From Mercurialis annua (taxonomy: Eukaryota > Streptophyta > Magnoliopsida > Malpighiales > Euphorbiaceae), in the NCBI RefSeq assembly GCF_937616625.2, contig NC_065570.1, positions 22,468,046-22,532,045 of the forward strand: DNA of 64,000 nt. The letters are read 5' to 3'. This document shows, piece by piece, positions 15,097-28,553 of this stretch. Each line of letters opens with the position of its first letter. Positions within the stretch are counted from its first letter, which is position 1. Position numbers and translations under genes: made by a program. A model generated the notes under the pieces. That model was not told where the DNA came from. It did not search any database and was given only the letters and a program-made list of their open reading frames with translations.

Positions 15097-16883
15097 GGTG
15101 AAACTTTTTGATTTCTTTCGTATTTGTAAAAGTTTGCCATAAATCGCTAAAAAGATGAAACGTTTGGATTTGTTTCGTAATGTTTGTAAATGTTTGGCTG
15201 AAATCGCTAAAAATGTGAAATGTGTGGATTTGTTTCATAACGTTTAAAGGTTTGGTTTTGTTTTGTAACGTTTAAACGTTTGGTTTTGTTTCGTAACGCT
15301 TGTAAACATTCGGCTTAAATCGCTAAAAAGTTGAAACGCTTGGATTTGTTTCGTAACGTTTGTAAACGTTTGGCTTAAAATACTAATAAGGTGAAATGCT
15401 TTCATTTGTTTTGTAACGTTTGTAAACGTTTGGCTTAAATTGCCAAATAGGTGAAACATTTGGAGTTGTTTCATAACCTTTGTAAACGTTTGGCTTAAAT
15501 CGCTAAAAAGGTGAAACTTTTTTATTTGTTTTGCAACGTTTGTAAACGTTTGGCTTAAATCGCTAAAAAGGTTAACGTTTGGATTTGGTTTGTTTTTTTT
15601 CATAATGCTTTGCAAACGTTTGGCCTAAATCGCTAAAAAGGTGAAACATTTAGATTTGTTTCGTAACGTTTGTTAACGTTTGGCTTAAATTGCTAAAATA
15701 GGAAAATGTTTGGATTTGTTTTATAACGTTTGTAAACGTTTGGCTTATATCGCTAAAATGGTGTAATGTTTGGATTTGCTTCGAAAAGTTTGTAAATGTT
15801 TGGCTTAAATCGCTTAAAATGAGAAACGTTTGGATTTGTTTCGTAATAATTTAAACGTTTGGCCGAAATCACAAAATGGGAAACATTTGGATTTGTTTCG
15901 TTTCGTTTGTAAATGTTTGACTTAAATGGCTAAATAGGGGAAACGTTTGGATTTGTTTCGTAACTTTTGCAAACGTTTGGCTAATATTGCTAAAAAGGTG
16001 AAACGCTTGGATTTGTTTTGTAACGTTCGTAAACGTTTGGCTTCAATCGCTAAAAACATGAAACGTTTGGATTTGTTTCATAACGTTTGTAAACATTTAG
16101 CTTAAAATTTCTAAAAATGTGAAACATTTATTTTTGTACAATAATGTTTGTAAATGTTAGGTTTTGTTTCGTAACGGTTATAAACGTTTGGCTTAAATTG
16201 CTAGAAAGCATAAATGCTTGGATTTGTTTCGTATCTTTTGTAAACGTTTGGCTTAAATCGCTAAAAAGGTGAAATGCTTGGATTTGTTTCGTAACGTTTG
16301 TAAACGTTTGGCTTAAATAGCTAAAAATGTTAAATATTTGGATTTATTTCATAACGTTATAAACGTTTGTTTTTATTCCATAACGTTTGTAAACGCTAGG
16401 CTGAAATCGCTAAAAATGTGAAACGTTTGGATTTGTTTCAAAACGTTATAAACATTTGGTTTTGTTTCGTAACGTTTGTAAAAGTTTGACTTCAATCGCA
16501 AAACAAGGGAAACGTTTGGATATGTTTCGTAACGTTTGTAAACGGTTGGCTTAAATTGCTAATAAGGCGAAACGCTTGGATCTGTTTCGTAACGTTTGTA
16601 AACGTTTGGCCTAAATCGCTAAAAAGGTGAAACATTTGAATTTATTTTGTCATGATTGTAAACGTTTGGCTTAAATCGCTAAGAAGGTGAAAGGTTTGAA
16701 TTTGTTTCGTAAGGTTTGTAAACGTTTGTCATAAATCGCTAAGAAATTGAAAAGTTTAGATTTGTTTCGTAACGTTTTTAAACGTTTGGCTCAAATTTCT
16801 AAAAATGTGAAACATTTGGATTTGTTTCATAACCTTTGTAAACGTTTGGCCTAAATCACTAAAACGGCAAAACGTTTGGATTT
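15097..16883 (-). repeat. 60-bp satellite array, block C (inverted segment)
   Basis: About 30 monomers in reverse orientation, flanked on both sides by forward arrays. The left junction is abrupt: forward sequence ending aagccaaacgtttaca is followed at 15097 by reverse sequence ggtgaaac. The right junction near 16884 joins reverse gtttggattt to forward aaatcc through a 7-base spacer, a short fold-back. The long frame 15244-15615 minus is the repeat-encoded 20-residue peptide and is not treated as a gene. Confidence 0.92.
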
Positions 16884-19800
16884 ACAAAACAAATCCATAC
16901 GTTTCACATTATTAGCGATTAAAGCCAAACGTTTACAAACATTACAAAACCAAACTAATTGTTTACAAATGTTACAAAACAAATCCAAACGTTTAACCTT
17001 TTTAGCAATTTAAGCTAAATATATACAAACTTTACGGAACAAATCCAAACGTTTCCCCTTTTTAGCGATTTAAGCCGAACGTTTAGAAACATTACGAAAC
17101 AAAACCAAACGTTTCACCTTTTTAGCAATTTAAGCCGAACGTTTACAAACGTTACGAAACAAAACCAAACGTTTCACCTTTTTAGCGATTTAAGCTGAAC
17201 GTTTACAAACGTTATTAAACAAATCAGATAGTTTCACCTTTTTAGCGATTTAAATCAAACATTTCACTTCTTTAGCGACATAAGCCAAACGGTTACAATC
17301 GTTACGAAACAAATCCAAACATTTCCCCTTTTTAGTGATTTAATCTAAACTTTTACAAACGCTACGAAACAAATCAAAACATTCACCTATTTAGCGATTT
17401 AAGCGAAACGTTAACAAACGTTACAAAACAAATCCAAACATTTTACCTTCTTAGCGATTTAAGCCAAACGTTTACAAATGTTACGAAACAAAAACAAACG
17501 TTTAAAACGTTACAAAACAAATCCAAACTTTTCATATTTTTAGCGATTTAAGCCAAACCTTTACAAATGTTACGAAACAAAACCAAGAGTTTCAGCTTTT
17601 TAGCAATTCAAGCCAAACGTTTACAAACATTCTGAAATAATTCCAAGCATTTCACCTTTTTAGAAATTTAAGCCAAACTTTTACAAAAGTTACGAAACAA
17701 ATCCAAGCGTTTCACCTTTTTAGCAATTTAAGCAAAACGTTTACAAACGTTACGAAACAAATCCAAACGTTACACCTTTTTAGCGATTTAAGCCAAACGT
17801 TTACAAACATAACGAAATAAATCCAAACGTTTCAACTTTTTAGCGATTTAAGCCAAACGTTTACAAACGTTACAAAACAAATCCAAACGTTTCACCTTTT
17901 TAGCAATATAAGCCAAAAATTCACAAACGTTACGAAACAAATCCAAAAGTGTCACCTTTTTAGAGATTTAAGCCAAATATTTACAAAATGTTACGAAACA
18001 AATCCAAACGTTTAACCTTTTTAGCAATTTATGCCAAACGTTTACAAACGTTCCAAAACAAATCCAAAGGTTCCCCATTTTAGCGATTTAAGCTAAACGT
18101 TTAAAACTTTACGAAACAAATCCAAACGTTTCATCTTTATAGCGATTTATGCCAAACGTTTACAAACATTACGAAACAAATCCAAACGATTCACCTTTTT
18201 AGCGTTTAAAGCCAAACGTTTACAAAAGTTATGAAGCAAATCCAAATGTTTAACCTTTTTAGCTATTTAAGCCAATCGTTTACAAACCTTATGGAACAAA
18301 TCCAAGCGTTTCAACTTATTAGCAATTTAAGCCAAATGTTTACAAACGTTACGAAACAAATCCAAACGTTTCAGCTTTTTAGCAATTTAAGCCAAACGTT
18401 TACAAACGTTCCGAAACAATTCCAAGCGTTTTACCTTTTTAGCATTTTAAGCCAGACGTTTACAAACGTTCCGAAACAAATCCTAGAGTTTCGCCTTTTT
18501 AACAATTTAATCCAAATGTATACAAACGTTACGAAACAAATCCAAGCATTTCTCCTTTTTGTCAATTTAAGCCAAACGTTACGAAACAAATCCAAACGTT
18601 TCACCTTTTTAGCGATTTAAGCTGAACGTTTACAGATATTACGAAACAAAACCAAACATTTCACCTTTTTAGCAATTTAAACCGAACGTTAATAGATGTT
18701 ACAAAACAAATCCAAACATTACGTTTCACCATTTTAGTGATTGAAGCAAAAAATTTACAAACGCTACAAAACAAAACCGAACGTTTCACCTTATTAGCAA
18801 TTTAACCTAAACGTTTACAAACGTTATGAAACAAATATAAAAGTTTCACCTTTTTAGTGATTTAAGCCAAACGTATACAAAGGTTATGAAAAAACTCCGA
18901 ATGTTTCACCTTTTTTAGCAATATAAGCAAAAAGTTTCAAACGTTTCAAAACAAATCCAAGCGTTTCACCTTTTTAGCGATTTAAGCCAAACGTTTACAA
19001 ACGCTACGAAACAAACCCAAACATTTAAACGTTACGAAACAAATCCAAACGTTTCACTTTTTTAGCGATTTAAGCCAAACCTTTACAAACGTTACGAAAC
19101 AAAAACCAAACGTTTCCCCTTTTTAGCAATTTAAGCCAAACGTTTACAAACGTAATGAAACAAATCTAAGAGTTTCACCTTTTTGGCAATTTAAGCCAAC
19201 CATTTACAAACATTACGGAAGAAATCTAAGTGTTTCACCTTTTTAGCAATTTAAGCAAAACGTTTACAAATGTTACGAAACATATCGAAGCGTTTCACCT
19301 TTTTAGCAGATTAAGCCAATCATTACAAACATTACAAAAGAAATCCAAATATTTAACCTTTTTAGCAATTTAAGACAAACGTTTACAAACAGTACGAAAC
19401 AAATCCAAAAGTTTCACCTTTTTAGCGATTTAAGCCAAACGTTTACAAACGTTATGAAACAAATCGAAGTGTTTCACCTTTTTAGCAATTTAAGCCAAAC
19501 ATTTACAAACGTTTCCTCTTTTAGTGATTTAAGCCAAACGTTTACAAACGTTACGAAACAAATCCAAACGTTTCACCTTTTTAGCGATTTAAGCCAAACG
19601 TTTACAAACGTTACGAAACAAATCCAAACGTTTCACCTTTTTAGCAATTTAAGCCAAACATTTACAAACGTTACGAAACAAATCCAAATGTTTCACCTTT
19701 TTAGCGATTTAAGACAAATATTTACAAAATGTTACGAAACAAATCCAAACTTTTAACCTTTTTACCAATTTATGCCAAACGTTTAAAAACGTTCCGAAAC

Positions 19801-20934
19801 AAATCCAAACATTTCCCCATTTTAGCAATTTAAACTAAACGTTTAAAACTTTACGAAACAAATCCAAACGTTTCACTTTTTTAGCGATTTATGTCAAACA
19901 TTTACAAACGTAACGAAACAAATCCAAACTATTCACCTTTTTAGCATTTTAAGCCAAACGTTTACAGAAGTTATGAAGCAAATCCAAATATTTCACCTCT
20001 TTAGCAATTTAAGCGAAACGTTTACAAACCTTATGAAACAAATCCAAGTGTTTCAACTTATTAGCAATTTAAGCCAAACGTTTACAAACGTTAAGAAACA
20101 AATCTAAACGTTTCAGATTTTTAGCAATTTAAGCCAAATGTTTGCAAACGTTCTGAAAAAAATCCAAGCATTTTACCTTTTTAGGAATTTAAACCAGACG
20201 TTTACAAACGTTCCGAAACAAATCCTAGAGTTTCGCCTTTTTAACAATTTAATCCAAACGTATACAAACGTTACAAAACAAATCCAAGCGTTTCTCCTTT
20301 TTAGCAATTTAAGCCAAACGTTACAAAATAAATCCAAACGTTTCCCCTTTTTAGCGATTTAAACTGAACGTTTACAGACGTTACGAAACAAAACAAAACA
20401 TTTCACCTTTTTAGCAATTTAAACTGAACGTTTATAGATGTTACAAAACAAATCCAAACATTACGTTTCACAATTTTAGAGATTGAAGTAAAACATTTAC
20501 AAACGTTACAAAACAAAACCGAACGTTTCTCCTTTTTAGCAATTTAACCAAAACGTTTACAAACGTTATGAAACAAATACAAAAGTTTCACCTTTTTAGC
20601 GATTTAAGCCAAACGTTTACAAAGCTTATGAAACAACTCCAAATGTTTCACCTTTTTTAGCAATATAAACAAAAAGTTTCAAACGTTTCAAAACAAATCC
20701 AAGCATTTCACCTTTTTAGCATTTTAAGCCAAACGTTTACAAACGTTACGAAACAAATCCAAGCGTTTCACCTTTTTAGCGATTTAAGCCAAACGTTTAC
20801 AAACGTTGCGAAACAAACCTAAACATTTAAACGTTACGAAACAAATCCAAACGTTTCACTTTTTTAGCGATTTAAGCCAAACCTTTACAAACATTACGAA
20901 ACAAATCCAAACGTTTCACCTGTTTATCGATTTA

Positions 20935-21556
20935 AGCCAAACATTTACAAACATTACGAAACAAATCCAATCGTTTCACCTTTTTAGCGATTTAAGCCAA
21001 ACGTTTACAAAATGTTACGAAACAAATCCAATGGTTTAACCTTTTTAGCAATTTATGCCAAACGATTACAAACGTTCCGAAACAAATCCAAGTGTTTCCC
21101 AATTTTATCAATTTAAGCCAAACGTTTAAAACTTTACGAAACAAATCCAAACGTTTCACCTTTTAGCGATTTATGCCAAACGTTTACAAACGCTACGAAT
21201 TAAATCCAAACGATTCACCTTTTTACCGATTTAAGCAAAACGTTTACAAAGGTTATGAAACAAATCCAAATGTTTCACCTTTTTAGTAATTTAAGCAAAA
21301 CTTTTACAAATGTTACGGAACAAATCGAAGCGTTTCACCTTTTTAGCAATTTAAGCCAAACGAACGTTACGAAATATATCCAAGCGTTTCACCTCAGTTT
21401 AAGCCAAACATTACAAACATTACAAAAGAAATCCAAATATTTAACCTTTTTAGCGATTTAAGCCAAAAGTTTACAAACAGTACGAAACAAATACTAAAGT
21501 TTCACCTTTTTAGCGATTTAAGCCAAACATTCACAAACGTTATGAGACAAATCGAA
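20935..21556 (+). repeat. Third copy of a ~620-bp satellite sub-block
   Basis: Matches 24227-24848 (offset 3292) and 27932-28553 (offset 6997), including distinctive defects: a shortened unit ending tcacctcagtttaagcc (about 21390) and the variant gccaaacgaacgttacg (about 21357). Before 20935 the match to the 24-kb copy fails. After 21556 the 28-kb copy continues a further ~50 bases, while the 24-kb copy switches sequence. Confidence 0.85.
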
Positions 21557-21670
21557 GTGTTTCACCTTTTTAGCAATTTAAGCCAAACGTTTACAAACGT
21601 TACGGAACATATCCAAGCGTTTCACCTTTTTAGCAATTTAAGCCAAACGTTTACAAACGTTACAAACAGT

Positions 21671-24600
21671 ACGAAACAAAAACCAAACGTTTCACCTTTT
21701 TAGCAATTTAAGCCAAACGTTTACAAACGTAATGAAACAAATCTAAGAGTTTCACCTTTTTGGCAATTTAAGCCAACCATTTAAAAATGTTACGGAAGAA
21801 ATCTATGCGTTTCACCTTTTTAGCAATTTAAGCCAAACGTTTACAAACGTTACGGAACATATCCAAGCGTTTCACCTTTTTATTAGATTAAGCCAAACAT
21901 TACAAACATTACAAAAGAAATCCTAATATTTAACCTTTTTAGCGATTTAAGCCAAACGTTTATAAACAGTACGAAACAAATCCAAAAGTTTCACTTTTTT
22001 AGCGATTTAAGCCAAACGTTTACAAACGTTATGAAACAAATCGAAGAGTTTCACCTTTTTAGCAATTTAATCCAAATGTTTACAAACGTTTCCTCTTTTT
22101 AGCGATTTAAGCCAAACGTTTACAAACGTTACGGAACAAATCCAAATGTTTCACCTTTTTAGCAATTTAAGCCAAACGTTTACAAACCTTACAAAACAAA
22201 TCCAAACGTTTCACCTTTTTAGCAATTTAAGCCAAACATTTACAAATGTTACGAAATAAAGCCAAACGTTTCACCTTTTTAGCGATTTAAGCCAAATATT
22301 TACAAAATGTTACGAAACAAATCCAAACTTTTAACCCTTTTAGCAATTTATGCCAAACGTTTCCAAACGTTCCGAAACAAATCCAAATGTTTCCCCATTT
22401 TAGCGATTTAAGCGAAACGTTTAAAACATTACGAAACAAATCCAAACGTTTCACCTTTTTAGCGATTTATGCCAAACGTTTACAAACGTTACGAAACAAA
22501 TCCAAACGATTCACCTTTTTAGCGTTTTAAGCCAAACGTTTACAAAAGTTATGAAGCAAATCCAAATGTTTCACCTTTTTAGCAATTTAAGCCAAACGTT
22601 TACAAACCTTATGAAACAAATCCTAGCGTTTCAACTTATTAGCAATTGAAGCCAAACGCTTACATACGTTACGAAACAAATCTAAACGTTTCAGCTTTTT
22701 AGCAATTTAAGCCAAACGTTTAAAAACGTTCCGAAACAAATCTAAGCGTTTTACCTTTTTAGCAATTTAAGCCAGATGTTTACAAACGTTCCGAAACAAA
22801 TCCTAGAGTTTCGCCTTTTTAACAATTTAATCCAAACGTATACAAACGTTGCGATACAAATCCAAGCGTTTCTTCTTTTTAGCAATTTAAGCCACACGTT
22901 ACGAAACAAATCCAAACGTTTCACCTTTTTAGCGATTTAAGCTGAACGTTTACAGACATTATGAAACAAAACCAAACATTTCACCTTTTTAGCAATTTAA
23001 GCCGAACGTTTATAAACGTTAAAAAACAAATCCAAACATCATGTTTCACCATTTTAGCGATTGAAGCAAAAATATTTACAAACGTTACAAAACAAAGCCG
23101 AACGTTTCACCTTTTTAGCAATTTAAGCCAAACGTTTACAAACGTTATGAAACTAATACAAAACTTTCACCTTTTTAGCTATTTAAGCCAAACGTTTACA
23201 AAGGTTACGAAACAACGCCAAATGTTTCACTTTTTTTAGCAATGTAAGCAAAACGTTTCAAACGTTACAAAAACAAATCCAAGCATTTCACCTTTTTAGC
23301 ATTTTAAGCCAAACGTTTACAAACGTTACGAAACAAATCCAAGCGTTTCAGCTTTTTAGCAATTTAAGCCAAACGTTTAGAAACGTTACGAAACAAAACA
23401 AAACATTTAAACGTTACGAAACAAATCCAAACGTTTCACATTTTTAGCGATTTAAGCCAAACCTTTACAAACATTACGAAACAAATCCAAACGTTTCACC
23501 TTTTTAGTGATTTATGCCAAACGTTTACAAACGCTACGAAAGAAATCAAAACGTTTCACCTTTTTAGCGATTGAAGTGAAACATTTACAAACGTTATGAA
23601 ACAAATCCAAATGTTTCACATTTTTAGCAATTTAAGCTAAACGTTTACAAACATTACGAAACAAAAACCAAGCGTTTCACCTTTTTAGAATTTAAGCCAA
23701 ACGTTTACAAACGTAATGAAACCAATATAAGAGTTTCACCTTTTTGGCAATTTAAGCCAAACGTTTACAAACGTTACGGAACAAATCGAAGCGTTTCACC
23801 TTTTTAGCAATTTAAGCCAAACGTTTACAAACGTTACGAAACATATCCAAGCGTTTCACCTCAGTTTAAGCCAAACATTACAAACATTACAAAAGAAATC
23901 CAAATATTTAACCTTTTTAGCGATTTAAGCCAAAAGTTTACAAACAGTACGAAACAAATCCAAAAATTTCACCTTTTTAGAGATTTAAGCCAAACGTTCA
24001 CAAACATTATGAAACAAATCAAAGTGTTTCACCTTTTTAGCAATTTAAACCAAACGTTTAAAAAGTTACGAAACAAATCCAAATGTTTCACCTTTTTAGC
24101 GATTTAAGCCAAACGTTTACAAACATTACGAAAAAAATCCAAACGTTTCCCCTTTTTAGCGATTTAAGCCAAACGTTTACAAACATTACAAAAAAAATCC
24201 AAACGTTTCGCCTTTTTAGCGATTTAAGCCAAACATTTACAAACATTACGAAACAAATCCAATCGTTTCACCTTTTTAGCGATTTAAGCCAAACGTTTAC
24301 AAAATGTTACGAAACAAATCCAATGGTTTAACCTTTTTAGCAATTTATGCCAAACGATTACAAACGTTCCGAAACAAATCCAAGTGTTTCCCAATTTTAT
24401 CAATTTAAGCCAAACGTTTAAAACTTTACGAAACAAATCCAAACGTTTCACCTTTTAGCGATTTATGCCAAACGTTTACAAACGCTACGAATTAAATCCA
24501 AACGATTCACCTTTTTACCGATTTAAGCAAAACGTTTACAAAGGTTATGAAACAAATCCAAATGTTTCACCTTTTTAGTAATTTAAGCAAAACTTTTACA

Positions 24601-24848
24601 AATGTTACGGAACAAATCGAAGCGTTTCACCTTTTTAGCAATTTAAGCCAAACGAACGTTACGAAATATATCCAAGCGTTTCACCTCAGTTTAAGCCAAA
24701 CATTACAAACATTACAAAAGAAATCCAAATATTTAACCTTTTTAGCGATTTAAGCCAAAAGTTTACAAACAGTACGAAACAAATACTAAAGTTTCACCTT
24801 TTTAGCGATTTAAGCCAAACATTCACAAACGTTATGAGACAAATCGAA
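21671..24848 (+). repeat. Recent 3.18-kb satellite segmental duplication, copy 1
   Basis: This segment recurs at 25376-28553 with a constant offset of 3705 bases. I found only about six substitutions by eye over the whole length (for example near 21729, 21962, 22069, 22447, 23229 and 23255), while adjacent monomers differ far more. The copy ends at 24848/24849, where acaaatcgaa runs into sequence matching 20637 onward (offset 4212). That is a recombination joint of the kind unequal crossing-over leaves. Confidence 0.88.
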
Positions 24849-25375
24849 ATCCAAATGTTTCACCTTTTTTAGCAATATAAACAAAAAGTTTCAAACGTTT
24901 CAAAACAAATCCAAGCATTTCACCTTTTTAGCATTTTAAGCCAAACGTTTACAAACGTTACGAAACAAATCCAAGCGTTTCACCTTTTTAGCGATTTAAG
25001 CCAAACGTTTACAAACGTTGCGAAACAAACCTAAACATTTAAACGTTACGAAACAAATCCAAACGTTTCACTTTTTTAGCGATTTAAGCCAAACCTTTAC
25101 AAACATTACGAAACAAATCCAAACGTTTCACCTGTTTAGCGATTTAAGCCAAACATTTACAAGCGTTACGAAACAAACCCAAACATTTAAACATTACGAA
25201 ACAAATCCAAATGTGTCACTTTTTTAGCGATTGAAGCCAAACCTTTACAAACATTACGAAACAAATCCAAACGTTTCACCTTCTTAGCGATTGATGCCAA
25301 ACAACTACAAACGTTACAAAACAAATCCAAACAATTCAGATTTTTAGCAATTTAAACCAAACGTTTACAAACGTT

Positions 25376-28300
25376 ACGAAACAAAAACCAAACGTTTCAC
25401 CTTTTTAGCAATTTAAGCCAAACGTTTACAAATGTAATGAAACAAATCTAAGAGTTTCACCTTTTTGGCAATTTAAGCCAACCATTTAAAAATGTTACGG
25501 AAGAAATCTATGCGTTTCACCTTTTTAGCAATTTAAGCCAAACGTTTACAAACGTTACGGAACATATCCAAGCGTTTCACCTTTTTATTAGATTAAGCCA
25601 AACATTACAAACATTACAAAAGAAATCCTAATATTTAACCTTTTTAGCGATTTAAGCCAAACGTTTACAAACAGTACGAAACAAATCCAAAAGTTTCACT
25701 TTTTTAGCGATTTAAGCCAAACGTTTACAAACGTTATGAAACAAATCGAAGAGTTTCACCTTTTTAGCAATTTAAGCCAAATGTTTACAAACGTTTCCTC
25801 TTTTTAGCGATTTAAGCCAAACGTTTACAAACGTTACGGAACAAATCCAAATGTTTCACCTTTTTAGCAATTTAAGCCAAACGTTTACAAACCTTACAAA
25901 ACAAATCCAAACGTTTCACCTTTTTAGCAATTTAAGCCAAACATTTACAAATGTTACGAAATAAAGCCAAACGTTTCACCTTTTTAGCGATTTAAGCCAA
26001 ATATTTACAAAATGTTACGAAACAAATCCAAACTTTTAACCCTTTTAGCAATTTATGCCAAACGTTTCCAAACGTTCCGAAACAAATCCAAATGTTTCCC
26101 CATTTTAGCGATTTAAGCGAAACGTTTAAAACATTACGAAACAAATCCAAACGTTTCACCTATTTAGCGATTTATGCCAAACGTTTACAAACGTTACGAA
26201 ACAAATCCAAACGATTCACCTTTTTAGCGTTTTAAGCCAAACGTTTACAAAAGTTATGAAGCAAATCCAAATGTTTCACCTTTTTAGCAATTTAAGCCAA
26301 ACGTTTACAAACCTTATGAAACAAATCCTAGCGTTTCAACTTATTAGCAATTGAAGCCAAACGCTTACATACGTTACGAAACAAATCTAAACGTTTCAGC
26401 TTTTTAGCAATTTAAGCCAAACGTTTAAAAACGTTCCGAAACAAATCTAAGCGTTTTACCTTTTTAGCAATTTAAGCCAGATGTTTACAAACGTTCCGAA
26501 ACAAATCCTAGAGTTTCGCCTTTTTAACAATTTAATCCAAACGTATACAAACGTTGCGATACAAATCCAAGCGTTTCTTCTTTTTAGCAATTTAAGCCAC
26601 ACGTTACGAAACAAATCCAAACGTTTCACCTTTTTAGCGATTTAAGCTGAACGTTTACAGACATTATGAAACAAAACCAAACATTTCACCTTTTTAGCAA
26701 TTTAAGCCGAACGTTTATAAACGTTAAAAAACAAATCCAAACATCATGTTTCACCATTTTAGCGATTGAAGCAAAAATATTTACAAACGTTACAAAACAA
26801 AGCCGAACGTTTCACCTTTTTAGCAATTTAAGCCAAACGTTTACAAACGTTATGAAACTAATACAAAACTTTCACCTTTTTAGCTATTTAAGCCAAACGT
26901 TTACAAAGGTTACGAAACAACGCCAAATGTTTCACCTTTTTTAGCAATGTAAGCAAACCGTTTCAAACGTTACAAAAACAAATCCAAGCATTTCACCTTT
27001 TTAGCATTTTAAGCCAAACGTTTACAAACGTTACGAAACAAATCCAAGCGTTTCAGCTTTTTAGCAATTTAAGCCAAACGTTTAGAAACGTTACGAAACA
27101 AAACAAAACATTTAAACGTTACGAAACAAATCCAAACGTTTCACATTTTTAGCGATTTAAGCCAAACCTTTACAAACATTACGAAACAAATCCAAACGTT
27201 TCACCTTTTTAGTGATTTATGCCAAACGTTTACAAACGCTACGAAAGAAATCAAAACGTTTCACCTTTTTAGCGATTGAAGTGAAACATTTACAAACGTT
27301 ATGAAACAAATCCAAATGTTTCACATTTTTAGCAATTTAAGCTAAACGTTTACAAACATTACGAAACAAAAACCAAGCGTTTCACCTTTTTAGAATTTAA
27401 GCCAAACGTTTACAAACGTAATGAAACCAATATAAGAGTTTCACCTTTTTGGCAATTTAAGCCAAACGTTTACAAACGTTACGGAACAAATCGAAGCGTT
27501 TCACCTTTTTAGCAATTTAAGCCAAACGTTTACAAACGTTACGAAACATATCCAAGCGTTTCACCTCAGTTTAAGCCAAACATTACAAACATTACAAAAG
27601 AAATCCAAATATTTAACCTTTTTAGCGATTTAAGCCAAAAGTTTACAAACAGTACGAAACAAATCCAAAAATTTCACCTTTTTAGAGATTTAAGCCAAAC
27701 GTTCACAAACATTATGAAACAAATCAAAGTGTTTCACCTTTTTAGCAATTTAAACCAAACGTTTAAAAAGTTACGAAACAAATCCAAATGTTTCACCTTT
27801 TTAGCGATTTAAGCCAAACGTTTACAAACATTACGAAAAAAATCCAAACGTTTCCCCTTTTTAGCGATTTAAGCCAAACGTTTACAAACATTACAAAAAA
27901 AATCCAAACGTTTCGCCTTTTTAGCGATTTAAGCCAAACATTTACAAACATTACGAAACAAATCCAATCGTTTCACCTTTTTAGCGATTTAAGCCAAACG
28001 TTTACAAAATGTTACGAAACAAATCCAATGGTTTAACCTTTTTAGCAATTTATGCCAAACGATTACAAACGTTCCGAAACAAATCCAAGTGTTTCCCAAT
28101 TTTATCAATTTAAGCCAAACGTTTAAAACTTTACGAAACAAATCCAAACGTTTCACCTTTTAGCGATTTATGCCAAACGTTTACAAACGCTACGAATTAA
28201 ATCCAAACGATTCACCTTTTTACCGATTTAAGCAAAACGTTTACAAAGGTTATGAAACAAATCCAAATGTTTCACCTTTTTAGTAATTTAAGCAAAACTT

Positions 28301-28553
28301 TTACAAATGTTACGGAACAAATCGAAGCGTTTCACCTTTTTAGCAATTTAAGCCAAACGAACGTTACGAAATATATCCAAGCGTTTCACCTCAGTTTAAG
28401 CCAAACATTACAAACATTACAAAAGAAATCCAAATATTTAACCTTTTTAGCGATTTAAGCCAAAAGTTTACAAACAGTACGAAACAAATACTAAAGTTTC
28501 ACCTTTTTAGCGATTTAAGCCAAACATTCACAAACGTTATGAGACAAATCGAA
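25376..28553 (+). repeat. Recent 3.18-kb satellite segmental duplication, copy 2
   Basis: Second copy of 21671-24848 (offset 3705). Its last ~620 bases (27932-28553) also match 20935-21556 (offset 6997) and 24227-24848 (offset 3292 from the first), giving three copies of that sub-block. Between the two long copies, 24849-25161 matches 20637-20949 at offset 4212 and about 25162-25375 is private. The region is therefore a mosaic of overlapping duplications rather than a simple two-unit tandem. Confidence 0.88.
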
